Source: Pseudomonas marginalis (GTDB lineage: Bacteria > Pseudomonadota > Gammaproteobacteria > Pseudomonadales > Pseudomonadaceae). From it: a stretch of DNA of 64,000 nucleotides. The stretch covers positions 372,001 through 436,000 of the forward strand of contig NZ_VTFG01000002.1 in the NCBI RefSeq assembly GCF_008692035.1. The letters are read 5' to 3'. Within the stretch, counting starts at the first letter, position 1; each line of letters starts with the position of its first letter. A model generated the notes under the pieces. The model was given only the letters and a program-made list of their open reading frames with translations, searched no databases and had not been told where the DNA came from. Shown one piece after another: positions 44,320 through 53,350 of the stretch. Made by a program: the position numbers and the translations under genes.

Positions 44320-45453
44320 TCATATCCAACTTTCATAAAACTGTACCAGCGCCGTCGCAAGATCGGCCTGCAAGCCTTGTTCCAGACACCACGTCTGCGC
44401 GTGCTGGCTTAACTCAGGCCAGTGCGCCAGCAGCATTTTCCACGCTTGTGCCATATCGCCATCAGTGTTCCAGGCTTGCCAGAGCTCGACCAGGGCAGCC
44501 TTTGCGGCCGGTGACAGGGCGGCGGTGTACAGGTCCAGGAAGGCGTCGAGCTTGTCCAGGTGGATGTCTTCGTCCTGGCGATAGATGTGCCACAGCAGCG
44601 GCCGCCCGGCCCATTGGGCGCGCACGAACGAGTCTTCGCCTCGCACGGCGTTGAAGTCACAACACCACAGCAGGCGGTCATATTGCTCCTGGCGCACAAA
44701 CGGCAGCACCTGCACGGTCAGGGCGTTGCGTTGATGGACGTCCCCCACCGCCAGGCCTTCGACACCGAGCCAATGCTGTACATCACCGAGGATGCGCCCT
44801 TCCGGCACCAAGAGATGAGTGGTGTGCCCGTCGGTCGAAAGTGCATCCAGCCAACTGGCCAGCCCGGCGTTTTCGTAGGCGAACAACGAGATCAGCCGCG
44901 CACCCGGTGCCGGAAACACACCCAAGTCTTGCAGGAATTGCCGCTGTGCAGCGGCATCCTGCTGAAACGCCTGACGCTGTTCCAGCAACCCGGCCTCGCG
45001 TAACAACCCGCCCGTACCGGGTCGGAACCCTGGGAAAAAGAAGTACTTCTGCACGCCCTTGAACTTCACCGACGGCAACCGATGGCACCCCACTACCCAG
45101 TCTTCGGCACTGAGGTAATCCAGGTTCATCCACAACGGCGTGCGTTCACGCGCGGCCATGGCTTCCATGTAGTCAGGCGGCAACTGGCAGGCGAAGGCGG
45201 CGATCACCACATCGGCTGCCGGTGCGCTCGACCACACGGCCGGCCAATGGCGCACATCGACACCCTCTTGCCATTGCTGGTCCAGGCGCACATCAATCTC
45301 GGGGCACATACGCTCGAAGGCGCGCAGGTCGTCGACCCACAAGCGCACCTCGCAGCCCTGCTCCGCCACCAATTGCCGGGCCAGGCGCCAGGTCACGCCG
45401 ATGTCGCCATAGTTATCGACGACGCTGCAAAAAATATCCCAGCGGGCTTTCAT
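44320..45453 (-). CDS. earP: EF-P arginine rhamnosyltransferase EarP
   Basis: EarP transfers rhamnose from dTDP-L-rhamnose to Arg32 of EF-P. The 377-residue GT-B enzyme shows the N-terminal VDNYGDIGVTWRLA, whose Asp pair is catalytic in characterised EarP, and the sugar-nucleotide site CDFNAVRGEDSFVRAQW. The start MKARWDIFCSV has GGAG six bases upstream. It lies directly before its substrate gene efp. Confidence 0.96.
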   Translation of the reverse strand: MKARWDIFCSVVDNYGDIGVTWRLARQLVAEQGCEVRLWVDDLRAFERMCPEIDVRLDQQWQEGVDVRHWPAVWSSAPAADVVIAAFACQLPPDYMEAMAARERTPLWMNLDYLSAEDWVVGCHRLPSVKFKGVQKYFFFPGFRPGTGGLLREAGLLEQRQAFQQDAAAQRQFLQDLGVFPAPGARLISLFAYENAGLASWLDALSTDGHTTHLLVPEGRILGDVQHWLGVEGLAVGDVHQRNALTVQVLPFVRQEQYDRLLWCCDFNAVRGEDSFVRAQWAGRPLLWHIYRQDEDIHLDKLDAFLDLYTAALSPAAKAALVELWQAWNTDGDMAQAWKMLLAHWPELSQHAQTWCLEQGLQADLATALVQFYESWI

Positions 45454-45585
45454 TCCGCGCTCCAACGCTCAAAGGCTCGATTGTCCGCATAAATGCGCCA
45501 ATGCAGAAGGCTTGATCGCGATTATTCTGCACAGTGGCTGTGCGACAATCGCCGCCATGCCGTTAATGCCTGCCAGGAGGCCATC

Positions 45586-45954
45586 ATGTCCGATCGCTCG
45601 TTGTCGCTGCCCAAGCTCACGCTCGCCATTGCCCTGGGGGTGTGGCTGGGATTTATCGCCATTGCGCTGACCAGTTGGCTGGCGTCGCGCTACCTGTTCC
45701 CGCAAAGCCTGGCGCCTGTAGCCCAGGCCGTTGAGCAACTGGGTAAACCCGCACCGGTTGCGCCGGAGCCGCCGAACCGTATGTTCGAGCAATATCAACA
45801 GAACCTGCAGAAGCATGAACAACAGCAGGCCCTGGACCAGGCCCGCAATAACGCACGCAACCTGTCCAACCCAAAATGCCAGTTCTGGCTGCAGCAGGAC
45901 CAGAACGCACCGAATGAAAAGACCCGGGCCAATGTCCTGCAATTCTGCGATTGA
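45586..45954 (+). CDS. Small single-pass membrane protein, unknown
   Basis: The 122-residue protein has one membrane helix (about residues 13-33), then a Pro-rich hinge and a Gln-rich coiled-coil tail ending in two Cys (PKCQFWL and LQFCD). AGGAGG precedes the ATG. I do not recognise it. The next gene starts within ten bases, so the two are probably co-transcribed. Confidence 0.8.
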   Translation: MSDRSLSLPKLTLAIALGVWLGFIAIALTSWLASRYLFPQSLAPVAQAVEQLGKPAPVAPEPPNRMFEQYQQNLQKHEQQQALDQARNNARNLSNPKCQFWLQQDQNAPNEKTRANVLQFCD

Positions 45955-45959
45955 TGACC

Positions 45960-46442
45960 ATGAATAAACACGCCGTTCACCAGCTGATCCTGGAAAAACT
46001 CACCGTCGACCTCGACATCGCCCAGCGCGCCGCGCAGACCGCCTACGAAACCGCGACCCACGAAGAAAATATCGCCGAAAACAAATACGACACCCTCGGG
46101 CTGGAGGCGTCTTACCTGGCAGCCGGGCAAGCCAGGCGCGTCGAGGAAATCAAGCAGGCGCTGGCGCTATGCCAGAACCTGCCACTGCGTGCGTACGATG
46201 ATCAACGTGGCATAGAAGTCGGCACATTGCTGGGCCTGGAAGACGAGAACGGCCGCCAGCAGTGGCTGTTCCTGGCACCGGATGCGGCGGGTTTGAAGGT
46301 GGACGTGGTCGGGCAACCGGTGACCGTCATCACCCCGCGTTCACCCTTGGGCAAAAGCCTGCTGGGCAAGTTCGAAGGTGATGAGGTGGAGATTCTGGTG
46401 GCAGGCGCCCGGCAACACTTTACGGTTACCGAGGCCAAGTAA
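45960..46442 (+). CDS. GreA/GreB C-terminal-domain-like protein
   Basis: The 160-residue protein has a helical N-terminus (ILEKLTVDLDIAQRAAQTA and following) and a C-terminal FKBP-like Gre domain, including VTVITPRSPLGKSLLGKFEGDEV. It lacks the acidic tip pattern of GreA/GreB that drives transcript cleavage, so it probably binds RNA polymerase without acting as a true Gre factor. ATG 45954 is an alternative start. Confidence 0.83.
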   Translation: MNKHAVHQLILEKLTVDLDIAQRAAQTAYETATHEENIAENKYDTLGLEASYLAAGQARRVEEIKQALALCQNLPLRAYDDQRGIEVGTLLGLEDENGRQQWLFLAPDAAGLKVDVVGQPVTVITPRSPLGKSLLGKFEGDEVEILVAGARQHFTVTEAK

Positions 46443-46448
46443 CCCCCC

Positions 46449-47423
46449 TTAATGGACGGGCAATTCCACGCCGTCGAACAGCTCTTCCAGTTCCTGCTTG
46501 TTGTGGCACTGGATTGCCTTGGCCATGACTTCGCGGGTCAGGTGCGGGGCGAACTTCTCGATGAAGTCGCACATGAAGCCCCGCAGGAAGGTGCCACGGC
46601 GGAAGCCGATCTTGGTCACACTGGACTCGAACAGCTCGCTGGCATCCAGCACCACCAGGTCTTTATCGAGGTTGGTATCGACGGCCATCTTGGCGACGAT
46701 GCCCACGCCCAGGCCCAGGCGCACATAGGTCTTGATGACGTCGGCGTCGGCGGCGGTGAACACCACTTTCGGCGTCAGGCCACGATGGCTGAAGGCTTCG
46801 TCGAGCTTGGAGCGGCCGGTGAAACCGAAGACGTAGGTGACGATCGGGTATTCGGCCAGGGCTTCCAGGGTCAGCTTCGGCAACTTGGCCAATGGGTGGC
46901 CCTGGGGCACGACGACGCAACGGTTCCAGCGGTAGCACGGCATCATCACCAGGTCACCGAACAGCTCCAGGGCTTCGGTGGCGATGGCGAAATCGACGGT
47001 GCCGTCGGCGGCCATCTCGGCGATCTGCATCGGCGAGCCTTGATGCATGTGCAGCGCCACGTCCGGGTATTGCTTGATGAAATCGCGGATCACCGGCGGC
47101 AATGCGTAACGCGCCTGGGTGTGGGTCGTGGCAATCGACAAGGTGCCTTTCTTCTCGTTGGAGAATTCCTGGGCGATCTGCTTGATGCTCTCGACTTTGC
47201 GCAGGATCTCGCCGGCGGTGGTGATGATGCGTTCACCGGCCGGGGTGACACGGGTGAGGTGCTTGCCGCTGCGCGCGAACACTTCGACGCCCAGCTCGTC
47301 TTCGAGCAGGCGGATCTGCTTGCTGATACCGGGTTGGGAGGTGTAAAGGCTTTGAGCGGTAGCGGAAACGTTGAGGTCGTGGTGCGCCACTTCCCAGATG
47401 TAGCGCAGTTGTTGAAGCTTCAT
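46449..47423 (-). CDS. cysB: LysR-type cysteine regulon activator CysB
   Basis: The 324-residue regulator matches CysB from the start (MKLQQLRYIWEVAHHDLNVS, then TAQSLYTSQPGISKQIRLLE) through the effector domain (IATTHTQARYALP). CysB activates sulfate assimilation when N-acetylserine is present. GAGGGACAC precedes the ATG. Confidence 0.97.
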   Translation of the reverse strand: MKLQQLRYIWEVAHHDLNVSATAQSLYTSQPGISKQIRLLEDELGVEVFARSGKHLTRVTPAGERIITTAGEILRKVESIKQIAQEFSNEKKGTLSIATTHTQARYALPPVIRDFIKQYPDVALHMHQGSPMQIAEMAADGTVDFAIATEALELFGDLVMMPCYRWNRCVVVPQGHPLAKLPKLTLEALAEYPIVTYVFGFTGRSKLDEAFSHRGLTPKVVFTAADADVIKTYVRLGLGVGIVAKMAVDTNLDKDLVVLDASELFESSVTKIGFRRGTFLRGFMCDFIEKFAPHLTREVMAKAIQCHNKQELEELFDGVELPVH

Positions 47424-47527
47424 ATGTGTCCCTCAAAGCAGATAGACGCCACGGGTATCAGCGACGGTATATAACTATATTAAAGGTTTGACGGATAAAT
47501 CTAGAACTTTTTATCGTTTTTTACCCA

Positions 47528-48028
47528 TCACACGTCATCACTGCGTCGACGCTGTAACGCAGGCACCAGGTAAACCGGCACGCTAGACAACTGCAGCACC
47601 CGTGCGGCGGTGCGCCCAAGCGGTGTGGCGGCCGCCGTGGCATGGCTGTGGCTGCCGACGATCAACAGGTCGACGGACAATTTGCGCAACTGCTCGAGTA
47701 TCACTTCGCAGGGGTCGCCCTGAATCACCCGTACCGAGCGAATCAGTTCCAGGTCCTGGCCCTCGTCCCCCAATTCTTCGCGAAAACTGTCCAGCACCCG
47801 CTGCTCGATGGTCGCCATGACAGTGCTCAGCCCCTGGCTCTGCCATTCACTCAAGGCCTTCTCATCAAGGTAGCTCTGCAACACCGATTCGGCGAACAAC
47901 CCGATGGGCTCGACCACATGAATCACATCCAGGTCAGCCTTGAACGTTCGTGCCAGCGCCAGTGCATGTTGCATCACATACGGCGCATACAGACCGAGGT
48001 CTGTGGCGTACAGCATCGAACGAATCAT
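47528..48028 (-). CDS. Universal stress protein (UspA family)
   Basis: The 166-residue Usp protein starts MIRSMLYATDLGLYAPYVMQ and has the nucleotide-binding glycine motif near the end (LLIVGSHSHATAAATPLGRTAARVL). GGAGG lies before the ATG. The physiological signal is unknown. Confidence 0.93.
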   Translation of the reverse strand: MIRSMLYATDLGLYAPYVMQHALALARTFKADLDVIHVVEPIGLFAESVLQSYLDEKALSEWQSQGLSTVMATIEQRVLDSFREELGDEGQDLELIRSVRVIQGDPCEVILEQLRKLSVDLLIVGSHSHATAAATPLGRTAARVLQLSSVPVYLVPALQRRRSDDV

Positions 48029-48081
48029 AAAACCTCCCGGACGGCCAGGATGGAGGAGATTGAATGAGCTTAGCAGCGCGC

Positions 48082-48999
48082 CTAGGTCTCGGCCTGAATC
48101 CTCACCTCGTTACTGATGCCATGGGGCACATGCCCGGTGGCCACCACCTCCCTGGCTTTCTCGCAGTGACCGGCCTGGTCATCGAAAAACACATCCGCGG
48201 CAAACGCCTCCAGGAAGGCGGACTTTTCCAGGCCGCCGAGAAACAGTGACTCATCCAGGCGGATGTCCCACTCACGCAAGGTCCGGATCACCCGCTCGTG
48301 GGAAGGCGCCGAACGGGCGGTGACCAAGGCTGTGCGGATCGGGCAGGCCTCGTCTGGAAACTCACGCTGCAACAAGTTGAGTGCCGCCAGGAAGCCCTTG
48401 AACGGGCCACCGTGCAAAGGCTGGCGTGCCGACTCGCGCTCGCTGGCCTGGAACGCCTCCAGCCCACCGGCCTGGTACACGCGCTCCGACTCATCGGAGA
48501 ACAGCACCGCGTCACCGTCGAAGGCGATCCGCAGCTCTTCGCTGGACGCCCGGCGCGGACCGCCCGACAGAATCGTCGCGGCGGCAAAGCCGGCATCGAG
48601 GGCGCTGCGTACATCTTCAGCATGGGTGGACAGAAACAGGTGACAGCCAAACGCTGCCAAATAAGGATAAGGACTACGCCCACCGACAAAGGCTGCGCGG
48701 GAAATATCCAGGCCGTAATGCTGGATGGAATTGAACACGCGCAAGCCGGTGTCGGCACTGTTGCGCGACACCAGCACCACCTCGACCCGAGCACGGCCCA
48801 GGCTGGCATTGAGGCTCAGCAGCTTCTTGACCAGCGGAAAGGCGTCACCGGGCTCGAGGATCTCTTCCTCGTGTTCGATCTGGTATTTACGGTAGGCCTC
48901 CACCCCTTGGGCAAGGTAGACCTTGTGGCTGTCGCTCAGGTCGAACAGGGCCCGCGAGGAAATCGCCAGCACCAGTTTGTCGCCCAATCCCTTTGCCAT
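48082..48999 (-). CDS. Cytosolic 5'-nucleotidase (NT5C1-like family)
   Basis: The 305-residue protein matches the bacterial 5'-nucleotidase family related to animal cN-I: LVLAISSRALFDL at the N-terminus, EVVLVSRNSADTGLRVFNS, FDGDAVLFSDESE and VFFDDQAGHCE. It should dephosphorylate nucleoside monophosphates. GGGGGACG precedes the ATG. Confidence 0.92.
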   Translation of the reverse strand: MAKGLGDKLVLAISSRALFDLSDSHKVYLAQGVEAYRKYQIEHEEEILEPGDAFPLVKKLLSLNASLGRARVEVVLVSRNSADTGLRVFNSIQHYGLDISRAAFVGGRSPYPYLAAFGCHLFLSTHAEDVRSALDAGFAAATILSGGPRRASSEELRIAFDGDAVLFSDESERVYQAGGLEAFQASERESARQPLHGGPFKGFLAALNLLQREFPDEACPIRTALVTARSAPSHERVIRTLREWDIRLDESLFLGGLEKSAFLEAFAADVFFDDQAGHCEKAREVVATGHVPHGISNEVRIQAET

Positions 49000-49014
49000 G
49001 GTACGTCCCCCGAA

Positions 49015-49968
49015 TCAGCGGTTATGCCGATCAATAAAGCTCAAGGCCTGGTACAGCGCCTGCATTCGTGGCAATTCGCAACCTGCGGCCTTGGCGGCAG
49101 CGAGCGGTCGCCCATAGATCGCCGCCAGTTCCAGCGGGCGTTTATGTATATGGTCGTGGTACATGCTGGGCAGGTAATCGTCCATGGTTTCCGTCATGGC
49201 GAACATCTGCTCGGCGTAACTGTCGGGGATTTCATGACCGCAGGCATGGGCGCCCTGCACCACTTCGGCCATCAGCGCCTGGATCAGCTCGCGGCTGGAT
49301 TCGTCCGCCATCATTGCCGTGGTACCCGTTCCCAACAGTACGGAGAGGCCATTGTAAGGCACGTTCCACACCAGCTTGTGCCAGCGGGCCTGATGCACAT
49401 TGGCCATGGTCTGGGACTCGATGCCGGCCTTATGAAACAACGCGGCACCGGCTTCGACAATAGCCTTCTGACGGGCCTCATCGTTGGCGGCCGTGCCGCT
49501 GTGGTAGCCCAGGTTGACCCGGCCCAACGCCTGATGCTCGACGACGCCAGGCGCGGAGCGGTGTACGCCGATGTAGCACAGCCCGCCCAGTAGATGCAGG
49601 GATGGCGGCAGGTGTTCACGCAGACTGTCTTCGACATCCAGGCCGTTTTGCAGCAACACCACCTTGGCGTCCGGCGCCGCGACCTGGGCGAGGGTCGGGG
49701 CCAGCTCGACATTGCCGGTGGACTTGGTGCCCACCAGCAACCAATCGCACGGCGGCATGTCGGCGGCATGGGCGTAGGCCTGCACCGGGCGCAGTTGCAG
49801 GTTGCCATGCACACGGCTATTGACGCGCAGGCCGTGCTCGCTGACCGCCGCGTATTCGCTGCGCAGCAGGAAGTGCACGTCGAAGCCCGCGCGTGCCAGC
49901 ATCACGCCATAGAAGCCACCGATGGCGCCGGTGCCGATAATGCCGATACGTGGCGACTGTACTGTCAT
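49015..49968 (-). CDS. Ketopantoate reductase-like (PanE/ApbA family) protein
   Basis: The 317-residue protein has an NADP-binding start (IGIIGTGAIGGFYGVMLARAG) and the helical C-terminal domain of ketopantoate reductases (HKLVWNVPYNGLSVLLG). Pseudomonads usually encode more than one of these; whether this one makes pantoate is unclear. Its ATG overlaps the stop of the thioredoxin-like gene. Confidence 0.9.
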   Translation of the reverse strand: MTVQSPRIGIIGTGAIGGFYGVMLARAGFDVHFLLRSEYAAVSEHGLRVNSRVHGNLQLRPVQAYAHAADMPPCDWLLVGTKSTGNVELAPTLAQVAAPDAKVVLLQNGLDVEDSLREHLPPSLHLLGGLCYIGVHRSAPGVVEHQALGRVNLGYHSGTAANDEARQKAIVEAGAALFHKAGIESQTMANVHQARWHKLVWNVPYNGLSVLLGTGTTAMMADESSRELIQALMAEVVQGAHACGHEIPDSYAEQMFAMTETMDDYLPSMYHDHIHKRPLELAAIYGRPLAAAKAAGCELPRMQALYQALSFIDRHNR

Positions 49969-50300
49969 GGCAGTTCCTCCGGAGTGCGGCTAAGTGCTTG
50001 GTCAATGGTTTCGGTCAGGTCAGAAAGCGTAAGACGTGTCTGTATTTGCCCGAGGAACTGACCCTCGCACACCACGAACAACGCCGGCAAATGAAAGATC
50101 TGGTAGCGTTCGACCGCACCGCCATTGTGCCCGGCATCCACCCAGCACACGCGGTCCACCGGCAAACGCCAGCCCGGCAACTGCTGGCGTGCCCAACGGC
50201 AGCTGGAACACCCCACGCTGGTGAACACCACCAGCGAAATACCTGGCAATCCCAGCAATTGCTGGTCAATATCCAGGTCGGTCAATTCCAGTTCCTTCAC
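49965..50300 (-). CDS. Thioredoxin-like protein with CSSC motif
   Basis: The 111-residue thioredoxin fold has its redox motif in FTSVGCSSCRWARQQL and the cis-proline in IFHLPALFVV. GTG at 50300 (MKELELTDLD) is chosen. A longer ATG start at 50351 would overlap the ATG of the divergent PilZ gene and has no better site. Its substrate is unknown; coupling to the PanE-like gene is probable. Confidence 0.8.
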   Translation of the reverse strand: MKELELTDLDIDQQLLGLPGISLVVFTSVGCSSCRWARQQLPGWRLPVDRVCWVDAGHNGGAVERYQIFHLPALFVVCEGQFLGQIQTRLTLSDLTETIDQALSRTPEELP

Positions 50301-50349
50301 TATACTGCTGCCACCGCCGTCAACTGGACGGTGCTCGGAGTCCGTGTAC

Positions 50350-50784
50350 ATGGGTCGTTTTTTACCTCACCCTGATGATGTCGCTGTCGAGTTAATCCAA
50401 CGCCCCTCTCCCGCCATCCCCCGCCAACGCCTGCACACTATCGGACTGGGCGGCGTTGCCTGCAATTGGCCCCGCCCATGGCGCCAGGGCACGGCCGTTG
50501 ACCTGCACATTCCCTCCCTGGGCGCCACGGCCCGCTATCCGGGGTATGTGGCGTGGTGTCGCAAGGTGGAAAACGGCTACCGCGTGGGCATTTCGTTTAC
50601 CGATGAACATGCGTTGTTCGGTGCGCGAATGGGTGAACAAGCATGCCGGATAGAGCGCTACTGCCGCCAGCACGAAGATGCCGAGCCCACCCCGCAGCAA
50701 CTCGAAGCCCTGGCCCGTGAGTGGGTGGCGCGCCATGCCGGCGAGTTCGCCCACGAGACGTTTGTGCGACCAGCGCTGGATTAA
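50350..50784 (+). CDS. PilZ-domain protein with degenerate c-di-GMP motif
   Basis: The 144-residue protein has a PilZ-like barrel (residues about 15-95). The usual RxxxR...(D/N)xSxxG signature reads PRQRLHTIGLGGVA, so the second part has lost its acidic/Asn and Ser residues. c-di-GMP binding is therefore doubtful. The start is an ATG 50 bases from the divergent thioredoxin-like gene. Confidence 0.82.
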   Translation: MGRFLPHPDDVAVELIQRPSPAIPRQRLHTIGLGGVACNWPRPWRQGTAVDLHIPSLGATARYPGYVAWCRKVENGYRVGISFTDEHALFGARMGEQACRIERYCRQHEDAEPTPQQLEALAREWVARHAGEFAHETFVRPALD

Positions 50785-50914
50785 AGCGGGCTTTGCCCAT
50801 TGTCGCGGGCCCGTGTTACGCGCTAAGGTTCCTCCCCCCTGCATTCAAATCATGCTGTGCCCGCCGCACGGGGATGGCTGGCGGCCGGCACCCGTGACCC
50901 TGGCGAGTAACACG

Positions 50915-51991
50915 ATGGCTGATTTACCGATCAATGACCTAAACGTCGAATCCAACGAGACCCTGATCACACCCGATCAGCTCAAGCGCGAAATCCCTCT
51001 GAGCGACGCTGCCCTGCAGACCGTCACCAAGGGCCGCGAAGTCATCCGTGACATTCTCGATGGCACCGACCACCGCCTCTTCGTCGTGATCGGGCCTTGC
51101 TCGATCCACGACCTCAAGGCTGCCCACGAATACGCCGAGCGCCTCAAAGTGCTGGCGGCGGAAGTGTCCGACACCTTGTACCTGGTGATGCGCGTGTATT
51201 TCGAGAAGCCGCGTACCACCGTGGGCTGGAAAGGCTTGATCAACGACCCGTACCTGGACGACTCGTTCAAGATCCAGGACGGTTTGCACATCGGTCGCAA
51301 ATTGCTGCTGGACCTGGCCGAAATGGGCCTGCCCACCGCCACCGAAGCCCTCGACCCGATCTCCCCGCAGTACCTGCAGGACCTGATCAGCTGGTCGGCC
51401 ATCGGCGCGCGCACCACCGAGTCGCAGACCCACCGCGAAATGGCATCCGGCCTGTCTTCGGCCGTAGGCTTCAAGAACGGCACCGACGGCGGCCTGACCG
51501 TGGCGATCAACGCGCTGCAATCGGTCTCCAGCCCTCACCGTTTCCTGGGTATCAACCAGGAAGGCGGCGTCTCCATCGTCACCACCAAGGGCAATGCCTA
51601 CGGTCACGTGGTGTTGCGCGGCGGCAATGGCAAGCCCAACTATGACTCGGTCAGCGTGGCGCTCTGCGAGCAGGCGCTGAACAAGGCCAGGATCAAGCCG
51701 AACATCATGGTCGACTGCAGCCACGCCAACTCCAACAAGGACCCGGCGCTGCAGCCGCTGGTGATGGAAAACGTCGCCAACCAGATCCTCGAAGGCAACC
51801 AGTCGATTATCGGCCTGATGGTCGAGAGCCACCTGAACTGGGGCTGCCAGGCGATTCCAAAGGACCTGGCCGACTTGCAGTACGGCGTATCGATCACCGA
51901 TGCCTGCATCGACTGGTCCGCCACCGAGAACACCCTGCGCAGCATGCACGCCAAGCTCAAGGACGTATTGCCGAAACGCAAACGCAGCTGA
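50915..51991 (+). CDS. Class I DAHP synthase (AroF/G/H type)
   Basis: The 358-residue enzyme is the E. coli-type DAHP synthase: VVIGPCSIHD, MRVYFEKPRTTVGWKG, SAIGARTTESQTHRE, FKNGTDG, IMVDCSHANSNKDP. It catalyses the same reaction as the unrelated-class enzyme at 35770-37116. Which aromatic amino acid controls it cannot be read by eye. Confidence 0.95.
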   Translation: MADLPINDLNVESNETLITPDQLKREIPLSDAALQTVTKGREVIRDILDGTDHRLFVVIGPCSIHDLKAAHEYAERLKVLAAEVSDTLYLVMRVYFEKPRTTVGWKGLINDPYLDDSFKIQDGLHIGRKLLLDLAEMGLPTATEALDPISPQYLQDLISWSAIGARTTESQTHREMASGLSSAVGFKNGTDGGLTVAINALQSVSSPHRFLGINQEGGVSIVTTKGNAYGHVVLRGGNGKPNYDSVSVALCEQALNKARIKPNIMVDCSHANSNKDPALQPLVMENVANQILEGNQSIIGLMVESHLNWGCQAIPKDLADLQYGVSITDACIDWSATENTLRSMHAKLKDVLPKRKRS

Positions 51992-52016
51992 ACCTGTATC
52001 TGAAGGGTGCGCACAC

Positions 52017-52045
52017 AAAAACGCCGGGCTGAGCCCGGCGTTTTT
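52017..52045. terminator. Bidirectional terminator after class I DAHP synthase
   Basis: AAAAACGCCGGGC (52017-52029) pairs with GCCCGGCGTTTTT (52033-52045) across TGA. Confidence 0.92.
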
Positions 52046-52068
52046 CATGCTGCATTTTATGTTGTGCG

Positions 52069-52350
52069 TTATAGCTTCGCGGCATGGCGCTGGTGGCGCT
52101 CCATGTAGCGTTCGACATAGGAACACGACGGGATCACCGTGTAGCCTTGCTCTTCGGCAAACTTCAACGCTTCCTCGGTCAACGCGGCAGCAATGCCACG
52201 GCCGCGCAGTGCGTTGGGCACGAAGGTCCGATAGATGTCCAGGGTCTGCTTCCCGAGGTCCATATAGGTCAGATAGGCACGATGACCGTCCACATTGGTC
52301 TCGAACTGATGACCAGCCTGGTCATGGTGGATGGACAACGCCTCGCTCAT
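52069..52350 (-). CDS. Small GNAT-family (YjdJ/NATD1-like) N-acetyltransferase
   Basis: The 93-residue minimal acetyltransferase carries the acetyl-CoA loop in NALRGRGIAAALTEEAL and ends near SYVERYMERH, the pattern of the short YjdJ/NATD1 group. The start MSEALSIHHDQ follows AGGAGTAGTG. Acetyl acceptor unknown. Confidence 0.91.
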   Translation of the reverse strand: MSEALSIHHDQAGHQFETNVDGHRAYLTYMDLGKQTLDIYRTFVPNALRGRGIAAALTEEALKFAEEQGYTVIPSCSYVERYMERHQRHAAKL

Positions 52351-52961
52351 CACTACTCCTCGCGGGTCTTGGATTCTGACCCCTACCTTACCGATGTTTT
52401 TCCGGCGAAGGAACATCTACGCCACCCCGTGCCGGTTTCGACAACGAGAAAACCTTGAGCGCTCACAACCAGCACGTAGGGAATAGTAGGCAGCAATCCT
52501 GTAATTGCTCAAGGCGTGCCCGTCATCCCTGCCGCTGGTGGATATAGAAAGGGCCTCGATCAACCGGTGACCGAAAGCCTGAACATTGCCGGCAGTTGAA
52601 CCTTGAGACGAACAGGCGCTCTTAAAGTCACCTCTACATGCGTAAAAGATGCTCGGGCAAGCATCCTCAAGCCTAACCAAAGTGTCGGCGTGGATATATA
52701 AATTTTCATCTGGTTGCCAGGCCCGGCACATGCGGGCTGGCCCTTTCAGCCTGGATCCAATTTTCATCCGAATGAAAAAAACTGGACAGTTTTTATACAA
52801 ACCTCAAAAAGGTTAGCCAAAATAGATTCGGTACAAGAATTTTTTTTGCTTCTTGCGCTACGTCAGTTTACTTACTACAAGTAATGGGTAGTATGTACGC
52901 CGGCTATTAGCTCACTCTGAGAAAGTAGCCATTTAATAGAAAGTCCTTGAAGGGGAACACG
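52351..52961. promoter_or_regulatory. 611-base AT-rich region upstream of oprI
   Basis: No convincing gene is seen. Inverted repeats include TTTTCAT-CCGA-ATGAAAA (about 52761-52778) and AAAAACTG-GA-CAGTTTTT (52777-52794). Two weak promoter pairs could serve oprI: TTGCGC (52853)/TACAAG (52876), or TTTACT (52867)/TAGTAT (52889). Confidence 0.4.
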
Positions 52962-53213
52962 ATGAACAACGTTCTGAAATTCTCTGCTCTGGCTCTGGCC
53001 GCAGTTCTGGCTACCGGTTGCAGCAGCGTCTCCAAAGAAACCGAAGCTCGTCTGACTGCAACTGAAGACGCAGCAGCTCGCTCCCAGGCCCGTGCAGACG
53101 AAGCCTACCGTAAAGCTGATGAAGCTCTGGCTGCTGCTCAAAAAGCACAACAGACTGCTGACGAAGCTAACGAGCGCGCTCTGCGTATGCTTGAAAAAGC
53201 TAGCCGCAAGTAA
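52962..53213 (+). CDS. oprI: Major outer-membrane lipoprotein OprI
   Basis: OprI is the Pseudomonas Braun-type lipoprotein. The 83-residue precursor has lipobox LATGC with lipidated Cys20. An Ala/Lys/Glu heptad coiled coil (ARSQARADEAYRKADEAL) follows, then the C-terminal Lys83 (EKASRK) that can be joined to peptidoglycan. AAGGGGA precedes the ATG. The gene has Ala- and Lys-biased, highly expressed-type codons. An L,D-transpeptidase gene lies next to it. Confidence 0.97.
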   Translation: MNNVLKFSALALAAVLATGCSSVSKETEARLTATEDAAARSQARADEAYRKADEALAAAQKAQQTADEANERALRMLEKASRK

Positions 53214-53234
53214 TAATCCCTCGGGATTGTTATC

Positions 53235-53263
53235 AAGCCGATCCATTCTTGGATCGGCTTTTT
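53235..53263 (+). terminator. Terminator after oprI
   Basis: AAGCCGATCC (53235-53244) pairs with GGATCGGCTT (53251-53260), followed by T residues. Confidence 0.9.
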
Positions 53264-53296
53264 ATTGCCTGCGATTCGGACCAGAACCCCGCGCAA

Positions 53297-53332
53297 TAAA
53301 AAGCCCGCCGCAGCGCAAGGCCGTGGCGGGCT
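53297..53332 (-). terminator. Terminator of the L,D-transpeptidase gene
   Basis: On the minus strand AGCCCGCC (53325-53332) pairs with GGCGGGCT (53302-53309) across 15 bases, followed by TTTTTATT. Confidence 0.7.
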
Positions 53333-53350
53333 CAGCAGCGGACCGGACGC

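Noticed and set aside
52417..52800. Minus-strand open frame of 127 codons before oprI
   Set aside because: No ribosome-binding site, no recognisable pattern and poor codon use; treated as non-coding.
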